From: DASYHS01 sp035998295
GTDB lineage: Bacteria; Pseudomonadota; Alphaproteobacteria; Azospirillales; Azospirillaceae
NCBI RefSeq assembly: GCF_035998295.1
Contig: NZ_DASYHS010000080.1
Coordinates: 1 to 12,658 of the forward strand
Length of the DNA: 12,658 nucleotides
Reading direction: 5' to 3'
Position numbers and translations under genes: made by a program. Below are positions 1-6,778 of the stretch, in pieces. Each line of letters starts with the position of its first letter. Within the stretch, counting starts at the first letter, position 1. The notes below the pieces were generated by a model. It was not told where the DNA came from. It searched no databases and saw only the letters and a program-made list of their open reading frames with translations.

Positions 1-7
1 GGCGCGG

Positions 8-2506
8 CTAGAGCGGCAGATGTCCCTGGCCGGGGGAGGCGGCGGCCCCGGCCAGTTCCGGCATCGCCTCGCGGACGAGTTCGTCGGCCGCCTCCCCGAG
101 GAGTTCGTCCGTCGCGTCGCCCTGGACCTGCTCGCGCCCGATCTCCAGCAGCACCGGCACCGCCAGCGGCGAGACGCGCGCCAGCGCCCGGTGCCGGATG
201 CGGCCGCGGATGCGGGCGAGCATGGCGGCCAGGCGGCCGAGATCCGTCAGGCCGCCCGCCGCGTCGTGGCGGGTCGCACGAAGCAGCACGTGGCCGGGCT
301 CGTGCCGGCGCAGGACGTCGTAGATCAGGTCGGAGCTGAAGGTGACTTGGCGGCCGGTCTTCTCCTGGCCGGGATGGCGCCGCTCGATCAGTCCCGCGAT
401 CACGGCGACGTTGCGGAAGGTGCGCCGGAGCATGGAGGATTCGTCCATCCACGCCTCCAGGTCGTCGCCGAGCATGTCCTGGTCGAGCAGTTCGCCCATC
501 GCGTCGGGCGGAACGGGCTTCAGGCTCCAGACCGCCAGCACGTAGTCGGTCGCGACGAACCCGAGCGGCCCGAGGCCCATCCGCTCCATCCGGCGGGTCA
601 GCAGCATGCCGAGCGTCTGATGGGCGTTGCGTCCCTCGAAGCAGTAGGCGACGAGATAGTGGCGCCTGCCGCGCGGGAACGTCTCCACCAGCAGCCCGGC
701 GTCGTCCGGCAGGACCGAGCGCAGCCGCTGCAGCCGCAGCCATTCGCGCACGGCATCCGGCAGGCCCTCCCAATGCGCGGGATCGCCCAGTATCGCCCGC
801 ACGCGTTCCGCCAGATGGGTCGACAGCGGCAGCCGCCCGCCGGCATAGGCCGGCACCTTGGGATCGCCGGTACCGCCGCGCGCGCAGTTGACCCAGGTCT
901 CCTGCACGCCCAGGAACTTCAGGAGCTGGCCCGCGAAGACGAAGGTGTCGCCGGGCGTCAGGCCCTGGACGAAATATTCCTCCACCTCGCCCAGCACCGG
1001 GCCGCGGTTGAGGCGGACCTTCAAGGTCACCGCCTCCACGATGGTCCCGACGTTCATACGGTACTGGCGCGCGACCCTGGCGTCGGCGACCGTCCAGGAA
1101 CCATCCTCGGCCGGCACGAGCCGGCGGAAGCGCTCGTAGGTGGCGAGCGCATAGCCTCCGGTCGCGACGAAGGCCAGGGTGTCGTCGAAGTCCTTGCGCG
1201 ACAGGTCGGCATAGGGAGCCGCCGTGCGGATCTCCTCGAAGGCCGCATCGGCCTCGAAGGGGGCCGCGCAGGCCATGCCGAGCAGATGCTGGGCCAGCAC
1301 GTCGAGCCCGCCCGGCCGCGGCGGGTCGCCGTCGAGGGTGCCTTCGCGGACCGCGTCCAGCGCGGCCCGGCACTCCAGCACCTCGAACCGGTTCGCAGGC
1401 ACCAGCAGCGCGCGGCTCGGCTCGTCCAGGCGATGGTTGGCGCGCCCGATGCGCTGAAGGAGCCGGCTGGCACCCTTGGGGGCGCCGACCTGGACGACGA
1501 GGTCGACCGCGGCCCAGTCGATCCCCAGATCGAGCGAGCTGGTCGCGACGACGCCACGCAGGCTTCCGCGCGCCATCGCGGCCTCGACCTTGCGCCGCTG
1601 CTCGGCCGCGAGGCTGCCGTGGTGGAGCGCGATGGGCAGGCCGTCCTCGTTGAGCTTCCACAGCTCCTGGAAGACGATCTCGGCCTGGGCGCGGGTATTA
1701 ACGAAGACCAGGGTCGTGCCGGCGTGGCGGATGCGTTCGTAGACCTCGGCCAGGGCGTGGATGGCCATGTGCCCGGACCAGGGCAGGCGTTCGCGCGTCG
1801 TCAGCACCTCCACCCGCGCCGCGGCACCCGCCCGGCCGCGCACCACGCGCACGTCGGCGCCGTCCGCCCGGCCCGTGCGCGAGAGATACGCCGTCAGCGC
1901 GTCCGGGTGCGCGACGGTGGCCGACAGGCCGACCCGGCGCGCGCCGGGGGCGAGGCGGCCGAGCCGCGCCAGGCCGAGAGCCAGCAGCTCGCCCCGCTTG
2001 GTCCCGACGAGGGCGTGCAGCTCGTCGATCACGACCGCGCGCAGACCGGCGAAGATGCGGTCGGCATCCCGGTAGGAGAGCATCAGGGCGAGGCTCTCGG
2101 GCGTGGTCATCAGGATCTGCGGCGGGCGGGAGCGCTGGCGCTCGCGCTTGGCCGCCGGCGTGTCGCCGGTCCGGGTCTCGGCCCGGATCGGCAGGCGCAG
2201 CTCCGCGACCGGCGTTTCCAGGTTGCGCTGGATGTCGACCGCCAGCGCCTTCAGCGGCGAGACGTAGAGCGTGTGCAGCCCGTCGCGCGGCCGTTCGGAC
2301 AGCTCGACCAGCGTGGGCAGGAAGCCCGCGAGCGTCTTGCCGGCCCCGGTCGGCGCGATCAGCAGCGCACCGGACCCCTCCGACGCCGCGCGCAGCATCT
2401 CGAGCTGATGGGCGTGCGGCTGCCAGCCGCGGCTGGCGAACCAGCCCAGGAACTTCGCGGGAAGGAGGGGAGCGGGCAGGGCGTCGTCGGGCATCGGGAG
2501 CAACAT
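8..2506 (-). CDS. Ligase-associated DEXH-box (Lhr-type) DNA helicase
   Basis: Predicted 832-residue SF2 helicase of the ligase-associated DNA-damage-response group, which acts in cytoplasmic DNA repair as an ATP-driven 3'-5' translocase. Visible motifs, numbered from the chosen start: Walker A APTGAGKT at 51-58, TPES at 135-138, the DELH box at 161-164, SAT at 195-197, FVNTRAQ near 268-274, SSLDLGID near 323-330 and the motif VI arginine patch QRIGRANH at 351-358. A long C-terminal part follows, as usual for Lhr-core proteins. The frame stays open upstream to 2704, but that extension is low-complexity and overlaps the divergent gene. The family-like sequence starts just after ATG 2506, and a second in-frame ATG lies at 2494. 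Neither has a clear Shine-Dalgarno. In relatives the gene sits beside an ATP-dependent ligase, an MBL-fold exonuclease and the PdeM phosphoesterase. Here its upstream neighbour is divergent, so any partners must lie left of the window. Function is secure; the exact start is less so. Confidence 0.93.
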   Translation of the reverse strand: MLLPMPDDALPAPLLPAKFLGWFASRGWQPHAHQLEMLRAASEGSGALLIAPTGAGKTLAGFLPTLVELSERPRDGLHTLYVSPLKALAVDIQRNLETPVAELRLPIRAETRTGDTPAAKRERQRSRPPQILMTTPESLALMLSYRDADRIFAGLRAVVIDELHALVGTKRGELLALGLARLGRLAPGARRVGLSATVAHPDALTAYLSRTGRADGADVRVVRGRAGAAARVEVLTTRERLPWSGHMAIHALAEVYERIRHAGTTLVFVNTRAQAEIVFQELWKLNEDGLPIALHHGSLAAEQRRKVEAAMARGSLRGVVATSSLDLGIDWAAVDLVVQVGAPKGASRLLQRIGRANHRLDEPSRALLVPANRFEVLECRAALDAVREGTLDGDPPRPGGLDVLAQHLLGMACAAPFEADAAFEEIRTAAPYADLSRKDFDDTLAFVATGGYALATYERFRRLVPAEDGSWTVADARVARQYRMNVGTIVEAVTLKVRLNRGPVLGEVEEYFVQGLTPGDTFVFAGQLLKFLGVQETWVNCARGGTGDPKVPAYAGGRLPLSTHLAERVRAILGDPAHWEGLPDAVREWLRLQRLRSVLPDDAGLLVETFPRGRRHYLVAYCFEGRNAHQTLGMLLTRRMERMGLGPLGFVATDYVLAVWSLKPVPPDAMGELLDQDMLGDDLEAWMDESSMLRRTFRNVAVIAGLIERRHPGQEKTGRQVTFSSDLIYDVLRRHEPGHVLLRATRHDAAGGLTDLGRLAAMLARIRGRIRHRALARVSPLAVPVLLEIGREQVQGDATDELLGEAADELVREAMPELAGAAASPGQGHLPL

Positions 2507-2567
2507 GGGCGGCGCCCGTGGAATTTGCCATGGCCGGGAACGGTTGTCGCAGTCGTCGACGAATGAT

Positions 2568-2573
2568 GGGAGG
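2568..2573 (+). promoter_or_regulatory. Ribosome binding site deciding the start at 2584
   Basis: GGGAGG lies 10 bases before ATG 2584. It favours this ATG over the in-frame upstream ATG at 2518, which has no such site and would give a 22-residue basic extension unlike the rest of the protein. Confidence 0.6.
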
Positions 2574-2583
2574 CCGCAGAGCC

Positions 2584-2931
2584 ATGACCGAGGATCGCGA
2601 GAAGCGGGCGCTGCACGAGCTGATGGAGGCGGCCGCCCGCAGGGGCGTCGACCTGGCGACGCTGATCGGGGAACTCCAGGCCGGGCCGGTCGCGGAACCG
2701 GCACCCGACGAGGACGCCGGGCTGTCGGGAGCGGAACTCGGCATCGTGCGGGCGGTGCGGGCGGAGGCGGCGAAGGTCTTCGGCGGCGCCGACGCGGCGC
2801 GGGCGTTCATGATGCGCGAGGACCCGCGGCTCGACGGCCGGCGGCCGCGCGACCTCGCGGCCGAAGGGATCGAGGGCGCGGAGCGGGTACTGCAGCTCCT
2901 CGGCAGGATCAGGTACGGGGGCGGGGCGTAG
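2584..2931 (+). CDS. Small protein with MbcA/ParS (DUF2384)-type antitoxin C-terminal domain
   Basis: 115 residues. Residues 50-115 fit the C-terminal toxin-binding domain of MbcA/ParS/Xre-type antitoxins: a helical stretch ending in KVFGG (64-68), then AFMMREDPRLDGRRP (74-88), DLAAEGIEGAERV (90-102) and LLGRIRYG (105-112). The LDGRxP...LLGRI(R/E)(Y/H)G pattern is the family signature. The N-terminal 45 residues are charged and helical, then Pro/Ala/Asp-rich; no convincing Xre helix-turn-helix is seen. In known systems this domain plugs the active site of a RES-domain NAD+-degrading toxin. No RES-like protein is encoded next to it. The flanking genes are the divergent helicase and, 84 bases downstream, a CDC48-type ATPase in the same orientation. 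It may be an orphan or repurposed regulator, or may act with a distant toxin. The domain call rests on remembered family pattern, not on a search. Confidence 0.72.
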   Translation: MTEDREKRALHELMEAAARRGVDLATLIGELQAGPVAEPAPDEDAGLSGAELGIVRAVRAEAAKVFGGADAARAFMMREDPRLDGRRPRDLAAEGIEGAERVLQLLGRIRYGGGA

Positions 2932-3015
2932 GGACGGGCCGCTCGGCGCCCGGCCAGGAACCCGGCCATCGCCCCGGTGTTTTGCGGGGGCATCAAGAGG
3001 TACGGGTGAACAGTC

Positions 3016-5295
3016 ATGCCGGATACGGACCCCAGGGGCGCGCGGGCGCAGGTGGCCAATGCGCGGCCGGAGGACGTGGGGAGGGGCATCGCGCGCGTCG
3101 GCCGGTCGGTGCTGGCGCAGCTCGGCATGCGCGAGGGCGAGCCGATCGAGATCGTCGGCCAGCGCCACACGGCCGCGATCGCCGGACCGCCCTATCCCGA
3201 GGACGAGGGCCTGGACATCATCCGCCTGGACGGCCTGCAGCGGGCGAACGCCGGGGTCACCGGCGGAGACGCCATCGAGGTCCGGCGCGCGGACGCCAAG
3301 CTCGCCAAGCGCGTCACGATGGCGCCCGCGCAGAAGAACCTGCGCCTGCACGGCTCGGGCGACGCGTTGCGCCGGACGTTCCTGCGCCGGCCGTTCGTCG
3401 CCGGCGACATCGTGTCCACCTCGGTCTACCACCGCGCCCGGCCGTCCGCGCGCGGCGCGGCCGACGACGCGTTCCGCAGCATGTTCGAGGCCCCGGCCTA
3501 CGGGCTGCAGGAGATCCGGCTGGTCGTCGTGGCGACGACGCCGAAGGGGGTCGTGCAGATCGGCCCCGAGACCGAGGTCGACCTGCTGCCGCAATACGTC
3601 GAGCCCAAGGAGGCGCGGCCGGCCGACGTCACCTACGACGACATCGGCGGACTGGGAGGCACGGTAGACCAGGTGCGCGAGATGGTCGAGCTGCCGCTGC
3701 GCCATCCGGAGCTGTTCCAGCGCCTGGGGATCGAGCCGCCGAAGGGCGTGATCCTCCACGGCCCGCCCGGTACCGGCAAGACGCTGCTGGCGCGCGCGGT
3801 CGCCAACGAGTCGGAGGCGTCCTTCCACCACATCGCCGGCCCCGAGATCATGGGCCGGCACTACGGCGAATCCGAGCAGCGCCTGCGCGACGTGTTCCAG
3901 CAGGCCCAGCGGAACGCGCCCTCGATCATCTTCATCGACGAGATCGACAGCATCGCGCCCAAGCGCGAGCAGTCCATCGGCGAGGTCGAGCGCAGGGTGG
4001 TCGCCCAGCTCCTCACGCTGATGGACGGGCTGGAGCCACGGCAGAACGTCGTCGTGATCGGCGCCACCAACCGCATCGACGCGATCGACGAGGCGCTGCG
4101 CCGGCCCGGCCGCTTCGACCGGGAGATCGTGATCGGGGTGCCCGACCAGGAAGGGCGGCGCGAGGTGCTGGACAGCCATACCCGCGGCATGCCGCTGGCC
4201 GACGACGTCGACACGGACGAACTCGCGCGGACCACCTACGGCTTCGTCGGCGCCGACATGTCGGCGCTCACCCGCGAGGCGGCGATGGAATCGCTGCGCC
4301 GCGTGCTGCCGAAGATCAACCTCAAGGAAGGCGGCATCCCGGCCGAGATCCTCGACGCGCTCCAGGTCACGCGGGAGGATTTCCAGCGCGCGCTGAAGCG
4401 GGTCCAGCCCTCGGCCCTGCGCGAGATCATGATCCAGGTGCCCAACGTCACCTGGGAGGACATCGGCGGCCTGACCCAGGTGCGCGAGCGCTTGGCGGAG
4501 GGGATCGAACTGCCGCTCAAGCACCCGGAGGCGTTCGAGCGGATCGGCATCCGGCCCGCCAAGGGCTTCCTGCTGTTCGGACCGCCCGGCACCGGCAAGA
4601 CGCTGCTGGCCAAGGCCGTCGCGCGCGAGGCCAACGCCAACTTCATCGCGACCAAGTCCTCGGACCTGCTGTCGAAATGGTACGGCGAGAGCGAGCAGCA
4701 GGTCTCGCGGCTGTTCGCGCGGGCCCGGCAGGTGGCGCCGACCGTCATCTTCATCGACGAGATCGACAGCCTCGCGCCGATGCGCGGCGGCGGCCTCGCC
4801 GAGCCGGCCGTCACCGAGCGCGTCGTCAACACGATACTGTCGGAGATGGACGGGCTGGAGGACCTGCAGGGCGTCGTCGTGATCGGCGCCACAAACCGGC
4901 CGACGCTGCTCGACCCCGCGCTGCTGCGCCCGGGCCGGTTCGACGAGCTGGTCTACGTGCCGGTGCCGGACCGCGGCGGCCGGCTCCAGATCCTGCGCAT
5001 CGCCACCAAGGCCATGCCGATGGCCGACGACGTCGACCTGGAGAAGCTCGCCGACGGGACCCACGGCTACACCGGGGCCGACCTGTCCGACGTCGTGCGC
5101 CGCGCAGGGCTCCTGGCGCTGCGGCAGTCGGTCAGCGCCGGCGACGTCACGCGGGCCCATTTCGAGGAGGCGCTGAAGGAGACGCGCGCCTCCGTCACTC
5201 CGGAGATGGAGCGGGAATACGAGGAGATGGTGCGCTCCCTCAAGCAGGAAGCCCCGCTCCGGCAGCCGGTCGGGTTCCACCTCGGCACGCGCTGA
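3016..5295 (+). CDS. CDC48/VAT-type double AAA+ ATPase
   Basis: 759 residues, close to the length of archaeal VAT and of p97. Order of domains: a CDC48 N-type double-psi barrel (about 10-95), a second N subdomain (about 105-190), then two AAA+ modules. D1 has GPPGTGKT at 249-256, IIFIDEID at 304-311, sensor-1 GATN at 349-352 and RRPGRFD after it. D2 has GPPGTGKT at 522-529, VIFIDEID at 577-584, GATN at 624-627 and LRPGRFD. Both glutamates needed for hydrolysis are present. The pore loops carry aromatics in both rings: Tyr283 in HYGESE, and Trp555/Tyr556 in KWYGESE, as in archaeal rather than animal proteins. The family forms hexamers that thread and unfold proteins. The C-terminus ends in LGTR, so no HbYX proteasome-docking tail is present. 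Start ATG 3016 has a weak GGGTGA 6 bases upstream. A role in protein quality control is inferred; substrates are unknown. Confidence 0.95.
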   Translation: MPDTDPRGARAQVANARPEDVGRGIARVGRSVLAQLGMREGEPIEIVGQRHTAAIAGPPYPEDEGLDIIRLDGLQRANAGVTGGDAIEVRRADAKLAKRVTMAPAQKNLRLHGSGDALRRTFLRRPFVAGDIVSTSVYHRARPSARGAADDAFRSMFEAPAYGLQEIRLVVVATTPKGVVQIGPETEVDLLPQYVEPKEARPADVTYDDIGGLGGTVDQVREMVELPLRHPELFQRLGIEPPKGVILHGPPGTGKTLLARAVANESEASFHHIAGPEIMGRHYGESEQRLRDVFQQAQRNAPSIIFIDEIDSIAPKREQSIGEVERRVVAQLLTLMDGLEPRQNVVVIGATNRIDAIDEALRRPGRFDREIVIGVPDQEGRREVLDSHTRGMPLADDVDTDELARTTYGFVGADMSALTREAAMESLRRVLPKINLKEGGIPAEILDALQVTREDFQRALKRVQPSALREIMIQVPNVTWEDIGGLTQVRERLAEGIELPLKHPEAFERIGIRPAKGFLLFGPPGTGKTLLAKAVAREANANFIATKSSDLLSKWYGESEQQVSRLFARARQVAPTVIFIDEIDSLAPMRGGGLAEPAVTERVVNTILSEMDGLEDLQGVVVIGATNRPTLLDPALLRPGRFDELVYVPVPDRGGRLQILRIATKAMPMADDVDLEKLADGTHGYTGADLSDVVRRAGLLALRQSVSAGDVTRAHFEEALKETRASVTPEMEREYEEMVRSLKQEAPLRQPVGFHLGTR

Positions 5296-5372
5296 CGCCG
5301 CCGTTCCCACCCCCGCAGACCGGGACCCCCTCCGAGCGACCGCAGGCGCGCATCGTGGGGTATTCGCGTTTC

Positions 5373-5414
5373 CCCTGCCGGCCCCCCCCACCGAAGGGGA
5401 CCTTCGCGGCAGGG
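5373..5414 (+). other. Two-part stem-loop in intergenic region
   Basis: The outer arms CCCTGCCG (5373-5380) and CGGCAGGG (5407-5414) are perfectly complementary over 8 bases. Nested inside, directly abutting the 3' outer arm, is a second perfect hairpin, CGAAGG (5392-5397), loop GGA, CCTTCG (5401-5406). Between the 5' outer arm and the inner hairpin lies a C-rich single strand. No T-run follows, so it is not a standard intrinsic terminator. It could be an RNA element, a weak terminator of the upstream gene, or chance in GC-rich DNA. Confidence 0.45.
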
Positions 5415-5426
5415 AGCAACCATTGG

Positions 5427-5443
5427 GGATTACCCTGTTATCC
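5427..5443. promoter_or_regulatory. Operator-like 17-base dyad
   Basis: GGATTACCCTGTTATCC is an imperfect palindrome centred on 5435, with 6 of 8 position pairs complementary. It sits at the upstream edge of the AT-richer stretch about 190 bases before ATG 5631. This could be a regulator binding site; no regulator is identified. Confidence 0.3.
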
Positions 5444-5517
5444 GACGCAAAATTACGGAGTATTCAGCCTTCGTTCGTGCCCAGCCTCCCTTGTTCTGCG
5501 TTCGGGCTTTAGAGCGA

Positions 5518-5547
5518 TTGAGGGGCCGGGGACCGCGGGTCTAGGCT
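5518..5547 (+). promoter_or_regulatory. Possible sigma-70 promoter of the operon
   Basis: TTGAGG (5518-5523) and TAGGCT (5542-5547) are separated by 18 bases and lie about 85 bases upstream of ATG 5631. Matches to consensus are only moderate (4/6 and 3/6). The location in an AT-richer, gene-free stretch supports a promoter somewhere here, but this exact assignment is uncertain. Confidence 0.25.
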
Positions 5548-5630
5548 CCTCTCCCGGAACGTCAGACACGGATTCGGAAGACTCGGTGCGCGTCGTCGCC
5601 CGACGGTCCGTGGCGAGGTGAACCGATATC

Positions 5631-6029
5631 ATGGACGAAGCCAGTTTCGATTTCCAAGTGACCGCCGAGGACATGACCCTGTTCCGGCAACTCAGCGGCG
5701 ATACCAATCCGCTGCATGACGACGAGGCTTTCGCGCAACGGCTCGGTTTCGACGGGCCCGTGGTCTATGGCGGGCTGCTGGTGGCGCAGGTCTCGCGCCT
5801 GCTCGGCAACCACATGCCTGGGCCGGGTTGCGTCTGGCATTCCCTTTCGATGAACTTCCGCTCCGCGCTGCAGGTCGGGGAGCCCGCGCGGCTGTCGGCG
5901 CGGGCGACGCACGCGAATCCGGAACTGGGCACCCTGCGGGTCGCGATCACCATCGAGGCGGGCGGGCGCCGCGTCGCCGACGGCACCGCGCAGGCACTGC
6001 GCCCGGCCGGCGCACCGGAGGCCCGATGA
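5631..6029 (+). CDS. MaoC-type hot-dog dehydratase/hydratase
   Basis: 132 residues, the length of a single hot-dog MaoC/(R)-specific enoyl hydratase. The hydratase signature SGDTNPLHDDEAFA spans residues 22-35, with catalytic Asp24 and His29 in the Asp-x4-His arrangement of PhaJ-like enzymes. FDGPVVYGGLL (about 40-50) matches the next conserved block. Family members add water to, or remove it from, 2-enoyl/3-hydroxyacyl thioesters on CoA or a carrier protein. Start ATG 5631 follows GAGGTG by 10 bases. The stop overlaps the next start as ATGA (6026-6029), so translation is probably coupled. Placed first in an operon with an SDR, an FkbH-like loader and a carrier protein, it probably processes a carrier-bound or CoA-bound short hydroxyacyl group. 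The substrate is inferred, not shown. It lacks a second hot-dog repeat and so should work as a homodimer. Confidence 0.88.
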   Translation: MDEASFDFQVTAEDMTLFRQLSGDTNPLHDDEAFAQRLGFDGPVVYGGLLVAQVSRLLGNHMPGPGCVWHSLSMNFRSALQVGEPARLSARATHANPELGTLRVAITIEAGGRRVADGTAQALRPAGAPEAR

Positions 6030-6778
6030 CCGGCGACGGAACCCTGATCGTGACCGGCGCCACCGGCGGCGTCGGAGCGGCGCTGGCGCGCAGGGCCGCC
6101 CGGGACGGCTGGGACGTCGTGCTCGGCTGGCATGCGCGGCGCGAGGCGGCGGAAGACCTCGCCCGCTCGATCGCCGAGGCGAGCGGCCGGCACACGCTGG
6201 CGGTCCGCCTGCCGCTCGACGAGCCGGACGGCATCGAAGCCGGGCTCGACGAGGTCGAGGCCCTGGGACGGCCGGTGCGGGCCCTGGCGCTCTGCGCAGC
6301 GCCCGCTCCCGAGGTCGGCCCTTTCGCCCGTGCATCGGCCGGGCGCTTCAGGGCTCAGTTCGAGGCGGCCGTGGTCGGCAACCACCGGCTGATGGCGGAG
6401 TGCTGGCGCCGGTTCTTCCGCCGCCAGGGCGGCGGCCACGTCGTCGCGGTGCTGAGCGCGGCCCTCGGGCCGCCCGCGGCACCGCATATGGTGCCCTATG
6501 TCGCGGCCAAGGGCGCGCTCGCCGCGCTGCTGGAGGCCGCCGCGGCCGAGCTCGGCCCCGCCGGCCTGCGCGTCGGCGCCGCCAGCCCCGGCTACATTGA
6601 GACCGGCATGCTCTCGGCCTTCGACGCCCGGATGCTCGACCGTGTCCGGGAGCGCTCGCCCGGCGGGCGCTTCCTCGATGCGGACGAGGTCGCGGCGGCA
6701 CTCGCGGACTCGCTCGCGGCACCGCCCGAGCCGGGCCGCGTCCACCCCATCGCCATCCCCGAACCGGTAACGACATGA
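6026..6778 (+). CDS. SDR-family NAD(P)-dependent oxidoreductase
   Basis: 250 residues, the classical SDR length. The cofactor-binding glycine motif TGATGGVG is at 10-17. Catalytic residues are Ser144 (VLSAALG), Tyr158 and Lys162 (PYVAAK). The C-terminal substrate loop PGYIETGM follows. The usual NNAG motif is replaced by LCAAP near 89-93, which is atypical. FabG-like enzymes of this kind reduce 3-oxoacyl thioesters on carrier proteins, so a ketoreductase partner for the adjacent MaoC hydratase is plausible. The ATG overlaps the upstream stop by 4 bases, and the stop overlaps the next ATG by 4 bases (6775-6778), so this gene is locked into the operon. A longer frame opens upstream at 5828, but that part lies inside the MaoC gene in another frame and is not coding. 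The family is certain; the substrate is unknown. Confidence 0.9.
   Translation: MTGDGTLIVTGATGGVGAALARRAARDGWDVVLGWHARREAAEDLARSIAEASGRHTLAVRLPLDEPDGIEAGLDEVEALGRPVRALALCAAPAPEVGPFARASAGRFRAQFEAAVVGNHRLMAECWRRFFRRQGGGHVVAVLSAALGPPAAPHMVPYVAAKGALAALLEAAAAELGPAGLRVGAASPGYIETGMLSAFDARMLDRVRERSPGGRFLDADEVAAALADSLAAPPEPGRVHPIAIPEPVTT

Larger units (their letters stand above)
5296..5630. other. 335-base gene-free region before the acyl-modification operon
   Basis: No credible coding frame is seen. The first 75 bases are C-rich and continue the local composition. A two-part hairpin lies at 5373-5414. From about 5425 to 5520 the sequence is distinctly richer in A and T than anything nearby, as expected for a promoter zone, and it holds a dyad at 5427-5443. 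GAGGTG at 5615-5620 is a good ribosome binding site 10 bases before ATG 5631. No classical terminator with a T-run is visible after the CDC48 gene. Confidence 0.6.

Noticed and set aside
20..2566. Long plus-strand open frame opposite the helicase
   Set aside because: Composition is Arg/Gln/His-rich with no recognisable domain; it is the GC-rich antisense shadow of a gene with full helicase motifs.
2507..2704. Longer N-terminus for the helicase
   Set aside because: Low-complexity Pro/Arg sequence, no family resemblance, and it would overlap the 5' half of the divergent antitoxin-like gene.
2359..5391. Long minus-strand open frame opposite the CDC48 gene
   Set aside because: Repetitive Asp/Val/Gln/Arg composition with no motifs; the plus strand carries two complete AAA+ modules.
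5491..5504. GTTC-TGC-GTTC as a second LexA box
   Set aside because: The spacer is 3 bases, not 7, so it does not fit the alphaproteobacterial LexA motif.
2505..5621. Plus-strand open frame of over 1000 codons in another frame across the CDC48 gene
   Set aside because: Arg/Gly/Ala low-complexity translation typical of an off-frame reading of GC-rich DNA; it also runs through the intergenic region.
5453..5707. 84-codon minus-strand open frame before the operon
   Set aside because: Overlaps the start of the MaoC gene, has no recognisable domain, and lies over the probable promoter zone.
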